38,777 nt of DNA, taken from positions 1-38,777 of the forward strand of contig JAJYXI010000031.1 of assembly GCA_021791055.1 (NCBI GenBank), written 5' to 3'. The position numbers and the translations under genes were made by a program. The notes beneath the pieces were generated by a model. The model did no database searches, had not been told where the DNA came from, and saw only the letters and a program-made list of their open reading frames with translations. This document shows positions 25,790-33,380 of this stretch, one piece after another (position 1 is the stretch's first letter; the number at the start of each line of letters is the position of its first letter). The DNA is from Nitrospirota bacterium (GTDB taxonomy: Bacteria > Nitrospirota > Thermodesulfovibrionia > Thermodesulfovibrionales > Dissulfurispiraceae).

Positions 25790-26827
25790 ATGAGGAAGGG
25801 TCAAGGGTCAAGGGTCAAGGGTCAAGCAAAAAACTTTAGGATATTTGTTTTTTCTTATTTTCTTGTTACTTGTTACTTGCTACTTGCTACTGTCTCTTTC
25901 GCCGAGACTACCATAAGGGTTTTGCTTGTAGACGGAAAAAACTCAAAGATTCCAAAGAAGGATGAAAGGATTGAGAGATTCGGCAATGCAAAAGGAGATG
26001 TGCTTTTGAGCGGACTGAAATATTCAGGAGTTATTGAGGTCTGGAAAGGGGAAGGCGGTCTTTATATCGTGAATGAAATTCCTCTTGAGAATTATATAAA
26101 AGGCGTTGTTGCAGGCGAGGTGGGAAACAGCTGGGATATAGAGGCGTTGAAGGCACAGGCTGTTGTGGCAAGGACTTATGCGCTGCACCAAAAATTGAAT
26201 AACGGCAAGATGCCTTATCATCTTACATCATCCGTTTTACATCAGGTTTATAAAGGCGGCAATATCCCTGAAAACATAGCAAAGGCTGTAAATGATACAA
26301 AAGATGAAGTGTTGACATATGAAGGCAGGCCGATAATTGCATATTATCATTCCACAAGCGGCGGCATGACAGAAGACCCTGCCGAGGTATTTGGAAAGAG
26401 CTATCCATATTTAAAGCCTGTTGAAACGAGCTGCGAGCTTTCTCCTTTCTATATGTGGGAAAAGCGCATACCGGTATCGGAGGTCGAAAGGATATCGAAT
26501 ATAAGTGGCATAAAGGAGATCATTATAGATTCTCTTACGGTTTCGAATCGCGCAAAGGACTTGAAGATTATTACAGAGAGCGGCGAATATAAAATCCCTG
26601 CCAAAGACTTAAGGAAGAACCTCGGATGGGATAAGCTGCCGAGCACAATGATAACAAGTATCACAAGGGATGAGGATATATTCATATTTGAGGGCAAAGG
26701 ATATGGTCACGGCGTCGGCATGTGCCAGTGGACTGCCCTTGATATGGCAAAGAAGGGAATGAATTACAGAGAGATACTTTCAAAGTTCTATCCCGGAGCC
26801 GTTATAGAACTATATGAAAACCGCTGA
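25790..26827 (+). CDS. SpoIID/LytB-domain exported protein
   Basis: A 345-residue exported SpoIID-family protein. These are lytic transglycosylases or amidase activators acting on peptidoglycan, with amidase-enhancer relatives in non-sporulating Gram-negatives. Family motifs: IPLENYIKGVVAGEV, EALKAQAVVARTYAL, YYHSTSGGMTEDPAEVF and GKGYGHGVGMCQWTALDMAKKG. ATG 25790 is chosen for GGGAGG 5 nt upstream; it gives a clear signal peptide ending VSFA-E. The positive region (KGQGSRVKGQ) is encoded by GGGTCAA heptamers, and the end of the hydrophobic core (LVTCYLLLATV) by facing heptamers. Confidence 0.88.
   Translation: MRKGQGSRVKGQAKNFRIFVFSYFLVTCYLLLATVSFAETTIRVLLVDGKNSKIPKKDERIERFGNAKGDVLLSGLKYSGVIEVWKGEGGLYIVNEIPLENYIKGVVAGEVGNSWDIEALKAQAVVARTYALHQKLNNGKMPYHLTSSVLHQVYKGGNIPENIAKAVNDTKDEVLTYEGRPIIAYYHSTSGGMTEDPAEVFGKSYPYLKPVETSCELSPFYMWEKRIPVSEVERISNISGIKEIIIDSLTVSNRAKDLKIITESGEYKIPAKDLRKNLGWDKLPSTMITSITRDEDIFIFEGKGYGHGVGMCQWTALDMAKKGMNYREILSKFYPGAVIELYENR
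25798..25890 (+). repeat. Heptamer repeat pair in the SpoIID signal-peptide coding region
   Basis: Left arm: four exact GGGTCAA units, 25798-25825. Right arm: CTTGTTA, CTTGTTA, CTTGCTA, CTTGCTA, 25862-25889. Equal number and period; CAAG in every left unit faces CTTG in every right unit (4 of 7 bases pair in each unit). The loop is about 37 nt. Confidence 0.85.
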
Positions 26828-27854
26828 TTTTGACTTTTACCTGCCAAAAGATTCGATTGCATTAAGACCTCCTGAAAAAAGAGATGATTCGAGGCTTCTC
26901 GTTCTCCACAGGGATGGAGCTGTCGAACACAGGAGATTTTCTGACATTGTCGAATATCTGAAAGAAGGGGATATGCTTTTGCTGAACAACACAAAGGTAT
27001 TTCCCGCGCGGATTATTGTTACAAAACCTTCAGGCGGAAAGGTTGATATCCTGCTTGTTAGAGAAATGGATGGAGACGGGACATGGGAGGTAATGTACAG
27101 GGGAAGATTCAGCGGAGTATTGGCTATAGGAAACGATATTAAGGCAGAAGTGCGGATAGAAAAGAATGGAGATGGCAGAAGGAAGTTTCTGAGATTTTTA
27201 AATATTGAGCCATCAGAGGTAAGAGATGCGCTCTGGCAATACGGCTATATGCCTTTGCCGCCGTATATAAACCGCATGCCTGATGAAGGAGACAAACAGA
27301 GATACCAGACCGTTTATGCGGAAAATCAGGGATCAATAGCTGCCCCAACAGCAGGGCTCCATTTTACCGAAGATCTTCTTAATAGGATAAAAGCTAAAGG
27401 GGTACATGTTGAGGCATTGACACTTCATGTAGGCGCCGGTACATTTAAACCTATAAAAACAGAGTCTTTAGAAGAACATAAAATGGATCCGGAATATTTT
27501 GAGATAAAAATGTCACTGATAGAAAAAATAGAGAGGGTAAGAGAGTCGGATAGCAGGATTATAACTGTCGGGACAACGGCAACAAGGGCAGTGGAGGGTT
27601 TTATGAGCGGTATCTATCAGAGATGCGGCTCTTTAAACGGTTTTTTGCATGGATATACGGATATATTTATTTGTCCTGGGTACAAATTTAAGGCAGTGGA
27701 CAGCCTTGTAACCAATTTTCACCTGCCCTGCTCAACACCTCTTATGCTTGCATCTGCATTTTGCAGTTTCGAAAAGCTATTGAATGCCTACAAGGAGGCG
27801 ATTGCCATGGGTTATAGATTTTTTTCCTATGGTGATGCTATGCTCATTCTATGA
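26814..27854 (+). CDS. queA: S-adenosylmethionine:tRNA ribosyltransferase-isomerase QueA
   Basis: Adds the epoxycyclopentanediol part to preQ1 in tRNA, making epoxyqueuosine, which QueH then reduces. The 346-residue protein shows FDFYLPKDSIALRPPEKRDDSRLLVL, NNTKVFPARI, YGYMPLPPYINR, YQTVYAENQGSIAAPTAGLHFT, LHVGAGTF and NFHLPCSTPLMLASAF. It starts inside the end of the SpoIID gene (14-bp overlap) and its stop overlaps the next start by ATGA. Confidence 0.96.
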   Translation: MKTADFDFYLPKDSIALRPPEKRDDSRLLVLHRDGAVEHRRFSDIVEYLKEGDMLLLNNTKVFPARIIVTKPSGGKVDILLVREMDGDGTWEVMYRGRFSGVLAIGNDIKAEVRIEKNGDGRRKFLRFLNIEPSEVRDALWQYGYMPLPPYINRMPDEGDKQRYQTVYAENQGSIAAPTAGLHFTEDLLNRIKAKGVHVEALTLHVGAGTFKPIKTESLEEHKMDPEYFEIKMSLIEKIERVRESDSRIITVGTTATRAVEGFMSGIYQRCGSLNGFLHGYTDIFICPGYKFKAVDSLVTNFHLPCSTPLMLASAFCSFEKLLNAYKEAIAMGYRFFSYGDAMLIL

Positions 27855-28624
27855 GGGTTAGAGGTCCAGAGAGGTCTTCCATTTTACTCCTCGGCAGAAG
27901 CACCGTAATTATCGGTGCCATTGTTATTACCCTGCTCAGTTTCGGTCTGGGCTATTTCTGGGGGTACAAGGGAAGCGATGTTGCTGATACAGAAAAAGAG
28001 ACTGCGAGCAGCGCTGAATCGAGAGTAAACATACCTCCGGAGGACAAAAGGGTATTGGAGCCTGCTCCCAAGGATTCATCCATAGCGCCTTCTATCAAGC
28101 CTCCGGAATTCCCTCATGAGGTCAAACCACAAAAACCGGATGAGCCTGAAAAAGAGCCTCCAAAGGAACAAAAATCTGTTGAAGCCCAAATAGATAAGAA
28201 CAAGATAGATAAAAAGAGCATAGAGGTTGCCGAGGAAAAGACCGGGCAGGCTGACATTAAACAGCCTGTTGATAAAATCTCTCCCGAGCCGAAAGTCTCC
28301 GAAGAAAAAAGGAGCAAGACTCCTAAGACTGCAAAGAAGAAGGCATCAAAATCTTACGGCAAAGCGGCAAACAGCGAGAGTGCCGTATCCTCAAAGAAGG
28401 CTTACACTATCCAGTTTGGCGCTTTTCCCAATAAAGAAGGGGCAGAGCAGTTGCAGCAGAGCCTGAGGGCAAAGGGCATCAAGGCATATATTGTCAGCAG
28501 GAGCGACAGCGACCCTTATTTCAGGGTCAGGGCGGGGACATTCAAAAGCAAGAGAGAGGCCGATTTTGCAGCGGTATCATTGCAGAAAAAGACCGGTATG
28601 CAAAACTTTGTAACTATAAAGTAG
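27851..28624 (+). CDS. SPOR-domain membrane protein
   Basis: A 257-residue protein with a short cytoplasmic N-terminus, one membrane helix (about 14-37, VIIGAIVITLLSFGLGYFWGYKG), a long Pro/Glu/Lys-rich linker (about 40-175) and a C-terminal SPOR domain (YTIQFGAFPNKEGAEQLQQSLRAKGIKAYIV ... YFRVRAGTFKSKREADF). SPOR domains bind denuded glycan at the division septum, which fits the neighbouring SpoIID-type transglycosylase. ATGA overlap with queA. Confidence 0.88.
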   Translation: MRVRGPERSSILLLGRSTVIIGAIVITLLSFGLGYFWGYKGSDVADTEKETASSAESRVNIPPEDKRVLEPAPKDSSIAPSIKPPEFPHEVKPQKPDEPEKEPPKEQKSVEAQIDKNKIDKKSIEVAEEKTGQADIKQPVDKISPEPKVSEEKRSKTPKTAKKKASKSYGKAANSESAVSSKKAYTIQFGAFPNKEGAEQLQQSLRAKGIKAYIVSRSDSDPYFRVRAGTFKSKREADFAAVSLQKKTGMQNFVTIK

Positions 28625-28633
28625 GAGGTTTTT

Positions 28634-29605
28634 ACGAAGACCATAGAGCTTGAGCTTGACGAAGAAAGGGAATATCCATTTCTTCACGGCGGAATAGACA
28701 AGACCCTGAAGATTATTGAAAACTCACTCGGTGTTGCTGTCAGTGTCAGGGGTAATAGACTTTTAATTCAGGGCGAAGACGGAAATGTTGAAAGGGCAGA
28801 AAGGTTAATTCAGGAAATAAGGGAAGTAAACAGAAACGGATATATTTTAAAACCCGAGGACATCAGCTATGCCGTTAAATCCATGTCAGAAGGCAAGGAT
28901 ATCTCTGTAAAAGAGCTTTTCCATGGAAGCATTCCAATTGCATCAAAAAAGAGGTTTATAATTCCGAAGACAGAGATGCAGAGGCAATACATAGACTCTA
29001 TAAACGAGTACGATATAGTATTCGGCATCGGGCCTGCAGGCACAGGAAAGACATATCTTGCAATGGCGATGGCCATAAATGCCTTTCTCTCGAAACAGGT
29101 GTCGAGGATTGTACTTGTAAGGCCTGCTGTCGAGGCAGGCGAGAAATTAGGCTTTCTGCCGGGAGATATAGCGGAAAAGGTCAGCCCTTATTTAAGGCCG
29201 CTGTATGATGCGCTTTTCGATATGATGGAGATAGACAAGGCTTCTAAGCTGATAGAGCGCGGCATTATCGAGATCGCGCCCCTTGCGTTTATGCGGGGCA
29301 GGACGCTTAATGATTCATTTATAATTCTTGACGAGGCTCAGAACACAACATCGGAACAGATGAAGATGTATCTGACGAGGCTTGGCTTTGGCTCAAAGAC
29401 AGTAATCACAGGAGATATTACACAGATAGACCTTCCTTCAGGCAGGGTCTCAGGGCTTGTTGAGGCGATGAGGATACTTAAAGATGTAGAAAATATAAAG
29501 ATAGTCTATTTCTCTGAGAGAGATGTTGTCAGACACAGGCTTGTTCAGGAAGTTGTAAGGGCATATGAAAGATATGAAAAACGGAGCTCAGAAGAGCAGC
29601 AGTAA
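28634..29605 (+). CDS. phoH: PhoH family ATPase, apparent ACG start
   Basis: A PhoH-like P-loop protein linked to RNA metabolism. Walker A is GPAGTGKTYLAMAMA (about 133-147) and Walker B is FIILDEAQNTTSEQMKM. The coding frame is open from 28625 and contains the family's N-terminal KH-like domain (LELDEEREYPFLHGGIDKTLKIIENSLGVAVSVRGN). No ATG, GTG or TTG exists in frame before 28883, which would remove about 83 residues. The strong Shine-Dalgarno TAGGAGG (28622-28628) lies 5 nt before ACG at 28634. That start gives 323 residues, the usual size. Confidence 0.88.
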   Translation, partial: TKTIELELDEEREYPFLHGGIDKTLKIIENSLGVAVSVRGNRLLIQGEDGNVERAERLIQEIREVNRNGYILKPEDISYAVKSMSEGKDISVKELFHGSIPIASKKRFIIPKTEMQRQYIDSINEYDIVFGIGPAGTGKTYLAMAMAINAFLSKQVSRIVLVRPAVEAGEKLGFLPGDIAEKVSPYLRPLYDALFDMMEIDKASKLIERGIIEIAPLAFMRGRTLNDSFIILDEAQNTTSEQMKMYLTRLGFGSKTVITGDITQIDLPSGRVSGLVEAMRILKDVENIKIVYFSERDVVRHRLVQEVVRAYERYEKRSSEEQQ

Positions 29606-31229
29606 AGGTCTCCAGAAGTTTTTTCATCTGAAGCCTTTCTGGAGCAGGCTCAAGGAATACAGCGAAGAACATAAAGACGATATGCGCAGGACAGGGGTAC
29701 TGGTTGTTCTTAGCCTTATCTCAGCCTTGGCAATTCAGGAAAGGCTTGGCATTGACCGCTTTGCTGGAAGCTTTCTGATGGCAGCGGTAATTCTGTTCAT
29801 CTTTTACAAAGACATAAAGCGTTACAAGCCGGGCTATATGAAGGATTACAAGATGCTGCTTCTTTTAGGCCTGCTTGTGACAGGCACACTCCTGTTGGGA
29901 AGGATATTTGAATATCTGCTTTCGGGGCTCCATAGGGGTCTCAGCTTCCCCATTAGCAATGCCTTTGTCTACGGTATACCTATCCCTGTAGGGGCGATGC
30001 TTGTAAAACTCATATTCGATTTCCATACATCCATAATATTTTCATTCGCAATAAGCCTCCTGACCGGCATATGGTTTAACGATCCGTTATATACGGTATA
30101 TGTATTTATCGGAAGCCTGACTGCCTCATTCAGTGTTATGAGATGCAGAAGGCGCTCGGCGCTTATAAAGGGCGGCGTATATGTGAGCGCTGTGAATATC
30201 GTTACCGTGGGCATTATATTGCTTCTTAAGGGAAATCTTATCTCTCCAATATCACCGTCTTCTTTTCTGTTCGCTGCCATATCCGGAATTATGGTTTCTG
30301 CAACGGTCTCTATAATGCTTCCTGTTATTGAATATGTTTTTGGAACAACAACCGACATAAGCCTTGTAGAGCTGCTCGACCTTGATCAGCCTTTGATGCG
30401 CAATCTTATGATAGCAGCACCAGGAACTTATCACCACAGCGTTATTGTTGGAAACCTTGCCGAGGCAGCAGCAGAGGCAGTGGGAGCAAACCCTCTCCTT
30501 GCAAGGGTAACTGCATATTATCATGACATCGGTAAAATGAAGATGCCCGAGTATTTTGTGGAAAATCAGGCAGGCATGGTAAGCAAACATGAAAGGCTTA
30601 TGCCACATATGAGCAGTATGATACTGACCTCGCATGTCAAAGAGGGCGTTGAGCTGGCAAGGCAGTATAAATTGCCGAGACTGGTCATAGACATCATACA
30701 GCAGCACCACGGTACAAGTCTCATAACATATTTCTATCAGAAGGCGATAGAGCAGGCTTCGAGCGTGTCTCAGGAAAACTATCGATACCCCGGTCCAAGA
30801 CCGCAAACGAGGGTGGCAGCCCTTGTCATGATGGCGGATGCTGTGGAGGCAGCCTCACGAACTCTTACCGAGCCCACGCCTGCAAGAATTTCAGCCCTTG
30901 TGGACAGGATAATAAATAACATCTTTCTTGATGGACAGATAGATGAATGCGAGCTCACGCTGAAAGATATATCAGAAGTAAAGAAGCGATTCACATATAT
31001 CCTGACCAGCATCTTCCACAGGAGGATAGAATATCCGGAGCTTGATGTAAAAGCCATACCGCACAGGACAGAGAAGACAATAGCCGAGGCAGGCGCTTCT
31101 AAAAACCCCGGCGTATCATTAACACAGGACAATGGAAATAATAATAAAGAACAGCCAAAGACTGATAAGGATAAACCGGCAGAGAATAGAGAGCATACTG
31201 AAGAAAGCCCTGAAGCACCTGGCTCATAG
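29565..31229 (+). CDS. pgpH: PgpH-like 7TM HD phosphodiesterase, no ectodomain
   Basis: A membrane c-di-AMP phosphodiesterase-type protein. About eight hydrophobic helices lie between 43 and 260, followed by a cytoplasmic HDIG domain: TYHHSVIVGNLAE, YYHDIGKMKMPEYF (H320, D321), PHMSSMILTSHVKEG, QQHHGT and ADAVEAASRT. Typical PgpH proteins carry about 250 extracellular residues (7TMR-HDED) after the first helix. Here helix one is followed directly by the 7TM part, giving 554 residues. It overlaps phoH by 41 bp and ybeY by 98 bp; its last 40 residues are low-complexity. Confidence 0.87.
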   Translation: MKDMKNGAQKSSSKGLQKFFHLKPFWSRLKEYSEEHKDDMRRTGVLVVLSLISALAIQERLGIDRFAGSFLMAAVILFIFYKDIKRYKPGYMKDYKMLLLLGLLVTGTLLLGRIFEYLLSGLHRGLSFPISNAFVYGIPIPVGAMLVKLIFDFHTSIIFSFAISLLTGIWFNDPLYTVYVFIGSLTASFSVMRCRRRSALIKGGVYVSAVNIVTVGIILLLKGNLISPISPSSFLFAAISGIMVSATVSIMLPVIEYVFGTTTDISLVELLDLDQPLMRNLMIAAPGTYHHSVIVGNLAEAAAEAVGANPLLARVTAYYHDIGKMKMPEYFVENQAGMVSKHERLMPHMSSMILTSHVKEGVELARQYKLPRLVIDIIQQHHGTSLITYFYQKAIEQASSVSQENYRYPGPRPQTRVAALVMMADAVEAASRTLTEPTPARISALVDRIINNIFLDGQIDECELTLKDISEVKKRFTYILTSIFHRRIEYPELDVKAIPHRTEKTIAEAGASKNPGVSLTQDNGNNNKEQPKTDKDKPAENREHTEESPEAPGS

Positions 31230-31614
31230 TCATCCAAGGAAATGCTATGGCTTTCTCGAATCTGCCGAGGTAAGCGTTCTCTTTGTAAATGACACGAAAA
31301 TGAGGGAACTGAACCGGCAGTATCGCGGGAAGGATAAAACCACCGATGTCCTTTCATTTCCGCAGATTAAACGATTTGAACGGTTTGAACAACTTGAACT
31401 ATCCCCTATCCCCCTCGGCGATATAGTCATTAACCTCCATCAGGCAAAGAGGCAGGCAAAGGAGCACGGGTTAAGCTTTTATGACGAAGTCTCATGGCTT
31501 TTAATCCACGGACTTCTTCACCTCTTGGGCTATGACCATGAAAAGAGCAAATATCAGGCAAGGAAGATGAGGGAGATGGAGAGGGAACTGCTTGAGGTCA
31601 TGGGTATTAGGTGA
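31132..31614 (+). CDS. ybeY: Endoribonuclease YbeY
   Basis: Metal-dependent RNase for 16S rRNA 3' maturation and ribosome quality control. The zinc motif is HGLLHLLGYDH (H126, H130, H136), preceded by VSVLFVNDTKMRELNRQYRGKDKTTDVLSFP and PLGDIVI. The 160-residue length is normal. Residues 81-89 (RFERFEQLE) are a nonamer repeat filling the variable loop between these motifs, and the stop codon lies in a heptamer palindrome. The start lies within the pgpH tail after ACAGGACA. Confidence 0.95.
   Translation: MEIIIKNSQRLIRINRQRIESILKKALKHLAHSHPRKCYGFLESAEVSVLFVNDTKMRELNRQYRGKDKTTDVLSFPQIKRFERFEQLELSPIPLGDIVINLHQAKRQAKEHGLSFYDEVSWLLIHGLLHLLGYDHEKSKYQARKMREMERELLEVMGIR
31372..31398 (+). repeat. Three nonamer units inside ybeY
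   Basis: CGATTTGAA, CGGTTTGAA, CAACTTGAA: period 9, hence in frame as RFE-RFE-QLE. No facing arm. This is the only clear 9-bp unit in the window. Confidence 0.6.
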
Positions 31615-31639
31615 TAGGTGTCACCTATGACCTATAACC
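31605..31639 (+). repeat. Heptamer palindrome across ybeY end and ligase start
   Basis: Five 7-bp units TATTAGG, TGATAGG, TGTCACC, TATGACC, TATAACC. The first two are the inverse of the last ones around a centre near 31621, giving a palindrome with almost no loop. It holds the ybeY stop (31612-31614) and the ligase start (GTG 31618 or ATG 31627). Confidence 0.75.
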
Positions 31640-32571
31640 TAAACATTAAGCCCATGCTTGCAAAATCATCCAATCCGTTCGACTCTGAGAATCACATCTT
31701 TGAATTGAAATGGGATGGGACACGCTGTATTGCCTTTGTGGATAAAAGCCATCTCAGTCTCAAAAACAGGAGACTCCTTGATATAACCCACAGGTATCCG
31801 GAATTTCAACAACTAAAGAAACATCTAAAAGTAAAATCTGCTGTCTTTGACGGGGAGATTATCGTTTTAAAGGAAGGCATACCGAATTTTGAAAGACTTC
31901 AGCAGAGGGAGCATATAGAGGATATAGGAAGGATCGAGATATTGTCAGGACTTATCCCTGCCGCATATGTGGTCTTCGATCTTCTGTATTTAAATGGAAA
32001 GTCCCTGATGAAGAAGCCTCTTATAGAGAGGCGTGACTTGCTTAAAGAACTATTTCCCATGTCTGAGAATGTCATATTGTCAGAATCCTACAGCGAAGGG
32101 AGAAAACTTTTTAAGATGGCGTTGAAAAAAGGATTCGAAGGTATCATGGCAAAGGAAAAGACAAGCCCCTATCTGTCCGGTGAAAGGTCAGGATACTGGT
32201 TAAAAATTAAGAAGTCCTTTGATATCGATGCGGTTGTGTGCGGTTATCTTGAAGGGGAGGGCAGCAGAAAGGATTATTTCGGCTCTCTCATCCTTGGTGT
32301 GTATGATAACGGGGAATTAATACATATCGGTCAGGTAGGCACCGGTATTGATGAAAAGACGATAAAACATCTATTCAATATATTGAGCAGTATGAAAACA
32401 GACACGGCTCCCTTTGACATAATTCCTGAATTAAAGAGAAGGGCATTCTGGTGCAGGCCTGAAGTTGTCGTAAGGGTGGGGTATCAGGAATGGACAAAGG
32501 ATAATAGGTTGAGAATTCCTGTATTTAAAGGCATCAGGGATGATAAGGGGCCGGAAGAGTGTATAATTTAA
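31618..32571 (+). CDS. ligD: ATP-dependent DNA ligase, LigD ligase-domain type
   Basis: A 317-residue ligase containing only the nucleotidyl-transferase and OB domains. The AMP-accepting Lys is K31 in FELKWDGTRC. Further motifs are LKNRRLLD, VFDGEIIVL, VFDLLYLNG, GFEGIMAKEKTSPY and WLKIKK. The C-terminus (FWCRPEVVVRVGYQEWTKDNRLR) matches the LigD ligase domain; no polymerase or phosphoesterase domain is attached. The start is within the heptamer palindrome: GTG 31618, or possibly ATG 31651 at MLAKSS. Its stop codon shares bases with the ku stop on the other strand, indicating a bacterial NHEJ pair. Confidence 0.9.
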   Translation: MSPMTYNLNIKPMLAKSSNPFDSENHIFELKWDGTRCIAFVDKSHLSLKNRRLLDITHRYPEFQQLKKHLKVKSAVFDGEIIVLKEGIPNFERLQQREHIEDIGRIEILSGLIPAAYVVFDLLYLNGKSLMKKPLIERRDLLKELFPMSENVILSESYSEGRKLFKMALKKGFEGIMAKEKTSPYLSGERSGYWLKIKKSFDIDAVVCGYLEGEGSRKDYFGSLILGVYDNGELIHIGQVGTGIDEKTIKHLFNILSSMKTDTAPFDIIPELKRRAFWCRPEVVVRVGYQEWTKDNRLRIPVFKGIRDDKGPEECII

Positions 32572-33341
32572 ACCGCTTTTTTCTTCTTTTCGAGGCTCTT
32601 TTTGAGGGCATCCATCAGGCTGACGACTTTCTCTACTTCTTTTTTCGGAGCAATCTTAATCTCCCTGCCTGCTATCTTGGCCTTGATTAATTCCATTAAA
32701 GAGTCCCTGAATTCATCATGATAGGCATCGACATTGAACTTGCCGAGGAAGTGCCTTACGAGTTCTGTTGCGAGGGAAAATTCTTTGCTGTCGAGTGTAA
32801 TTTTTTTAGGGATATTCAGGGCCTCTGGTTTTACAATTTCATCTGCATAAAATAGTGTGTGTAACATGAGTGTATCGTGGAATACCCTCAGAACAGCTAT
32901 ATGCTCTTTATCCTTGAATGTAATCTTTGATAGGGCGACTTTTCCTGCCTCCTTCATTGTCTCCCTTAAGAGTGCGTATGCCCTTTCTCCTCCCTCAACA
33001 GGTTCGAGGTAATATGATTTGTCATAATAGATGGGGTCAATATCTTTTGTATCGACGAATCGCAAAATGTCTATGCTTTTGGAACTCTTTACAGGGATAT
33101 GTTCAATCTCCTCATCGGATATAACGACAAATTTCCCTTTTTCATATTCATAACCGTGTGTGGTATCTTCCCATAAAACTTCGGTCTTGCATGTAGTGCA
33201 ATATCTCTCATAGGTCATAGGAGTTGAGCATTTTTTGTGAAGGAGGTGGAAGCCTATATCCCTCTTGTGGGATGCGCCGTAGAGCTTAACAGGGATGTTT
33301 ACGAGGGCAAAGCTTATACTGCCTTTCCATAATGCCTTCAT
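32568..33341 (-). CDS. ku: NHEJ DNA-end-binding protein Ku
   Basis: Homodimeric ring that binds double-strand ends and recruits the ligase. The opening MKALWKGSISFALVNIPVKLYGA is the family signature, followed by FHLLHKKCSTPMTYERYCTTC (possible zinc-like Cys pairs), YEYEKGKFVVISDEEI, VDTKDIDPIYYDKSYYLEP and FHDTLMLHTLFYADEI. The Met at 33341 is chosen over the one at 33359 because it begins the conserved block; length is then 257 residues. The Lys-rich C-terminus (LEKKKKAV) is usual in bacterial Ku. It converges with the ligase gene. Confidence 0.95.
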   Translation of the reverse strand: MKALWKGSISFALVNIPVKLYGASHKRDIGFHLLHKKCSTPMTYERYCTTCKTEVLWEDTTHGYEYEKGKFVVISDEEIEHIPVKSSKSIDILRFVDTKDIDPIYYDKSYYLEPVEGGERAYALLRETMKEAGKVALSKITFKDKEHIAVLRVFHDTLMLHTLFYADEIVKPEALNIPKKITLDSKEFSLATELVRHFLGKFNVDAYHDEFRDSLMELIKAKIAGREIKIAPKKEVEKVVSLMDALKKSLEKKKKAV

Positions 33342-33369
33342 AAATAAATGATAGCACATTAGTTTGGGT

Positions 33370-33375
33370 TATAAT
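33370..33375 (+). promoter_or_regulatory. -10 element for the dgkA-PAP2 gene, possibly leaderless
   Basis: A perfect TATAAT ends 5 nt before the ATG at 33381, so transcription would begin at or within a base or two of the start codon. No Shine-Dalgarno is seen and no clear -35 box is present. The complementary TATTAT could serve ku in the other direction. Confidence 0.4.
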
Positions 33376-33380
33376 AGACT

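Noticed and set aside
30252-30806. Antisense frame (184 codons) opposite pgpH
   Set aside because: Shadow of the HD and membrane-helix coding sequence; no independent support.
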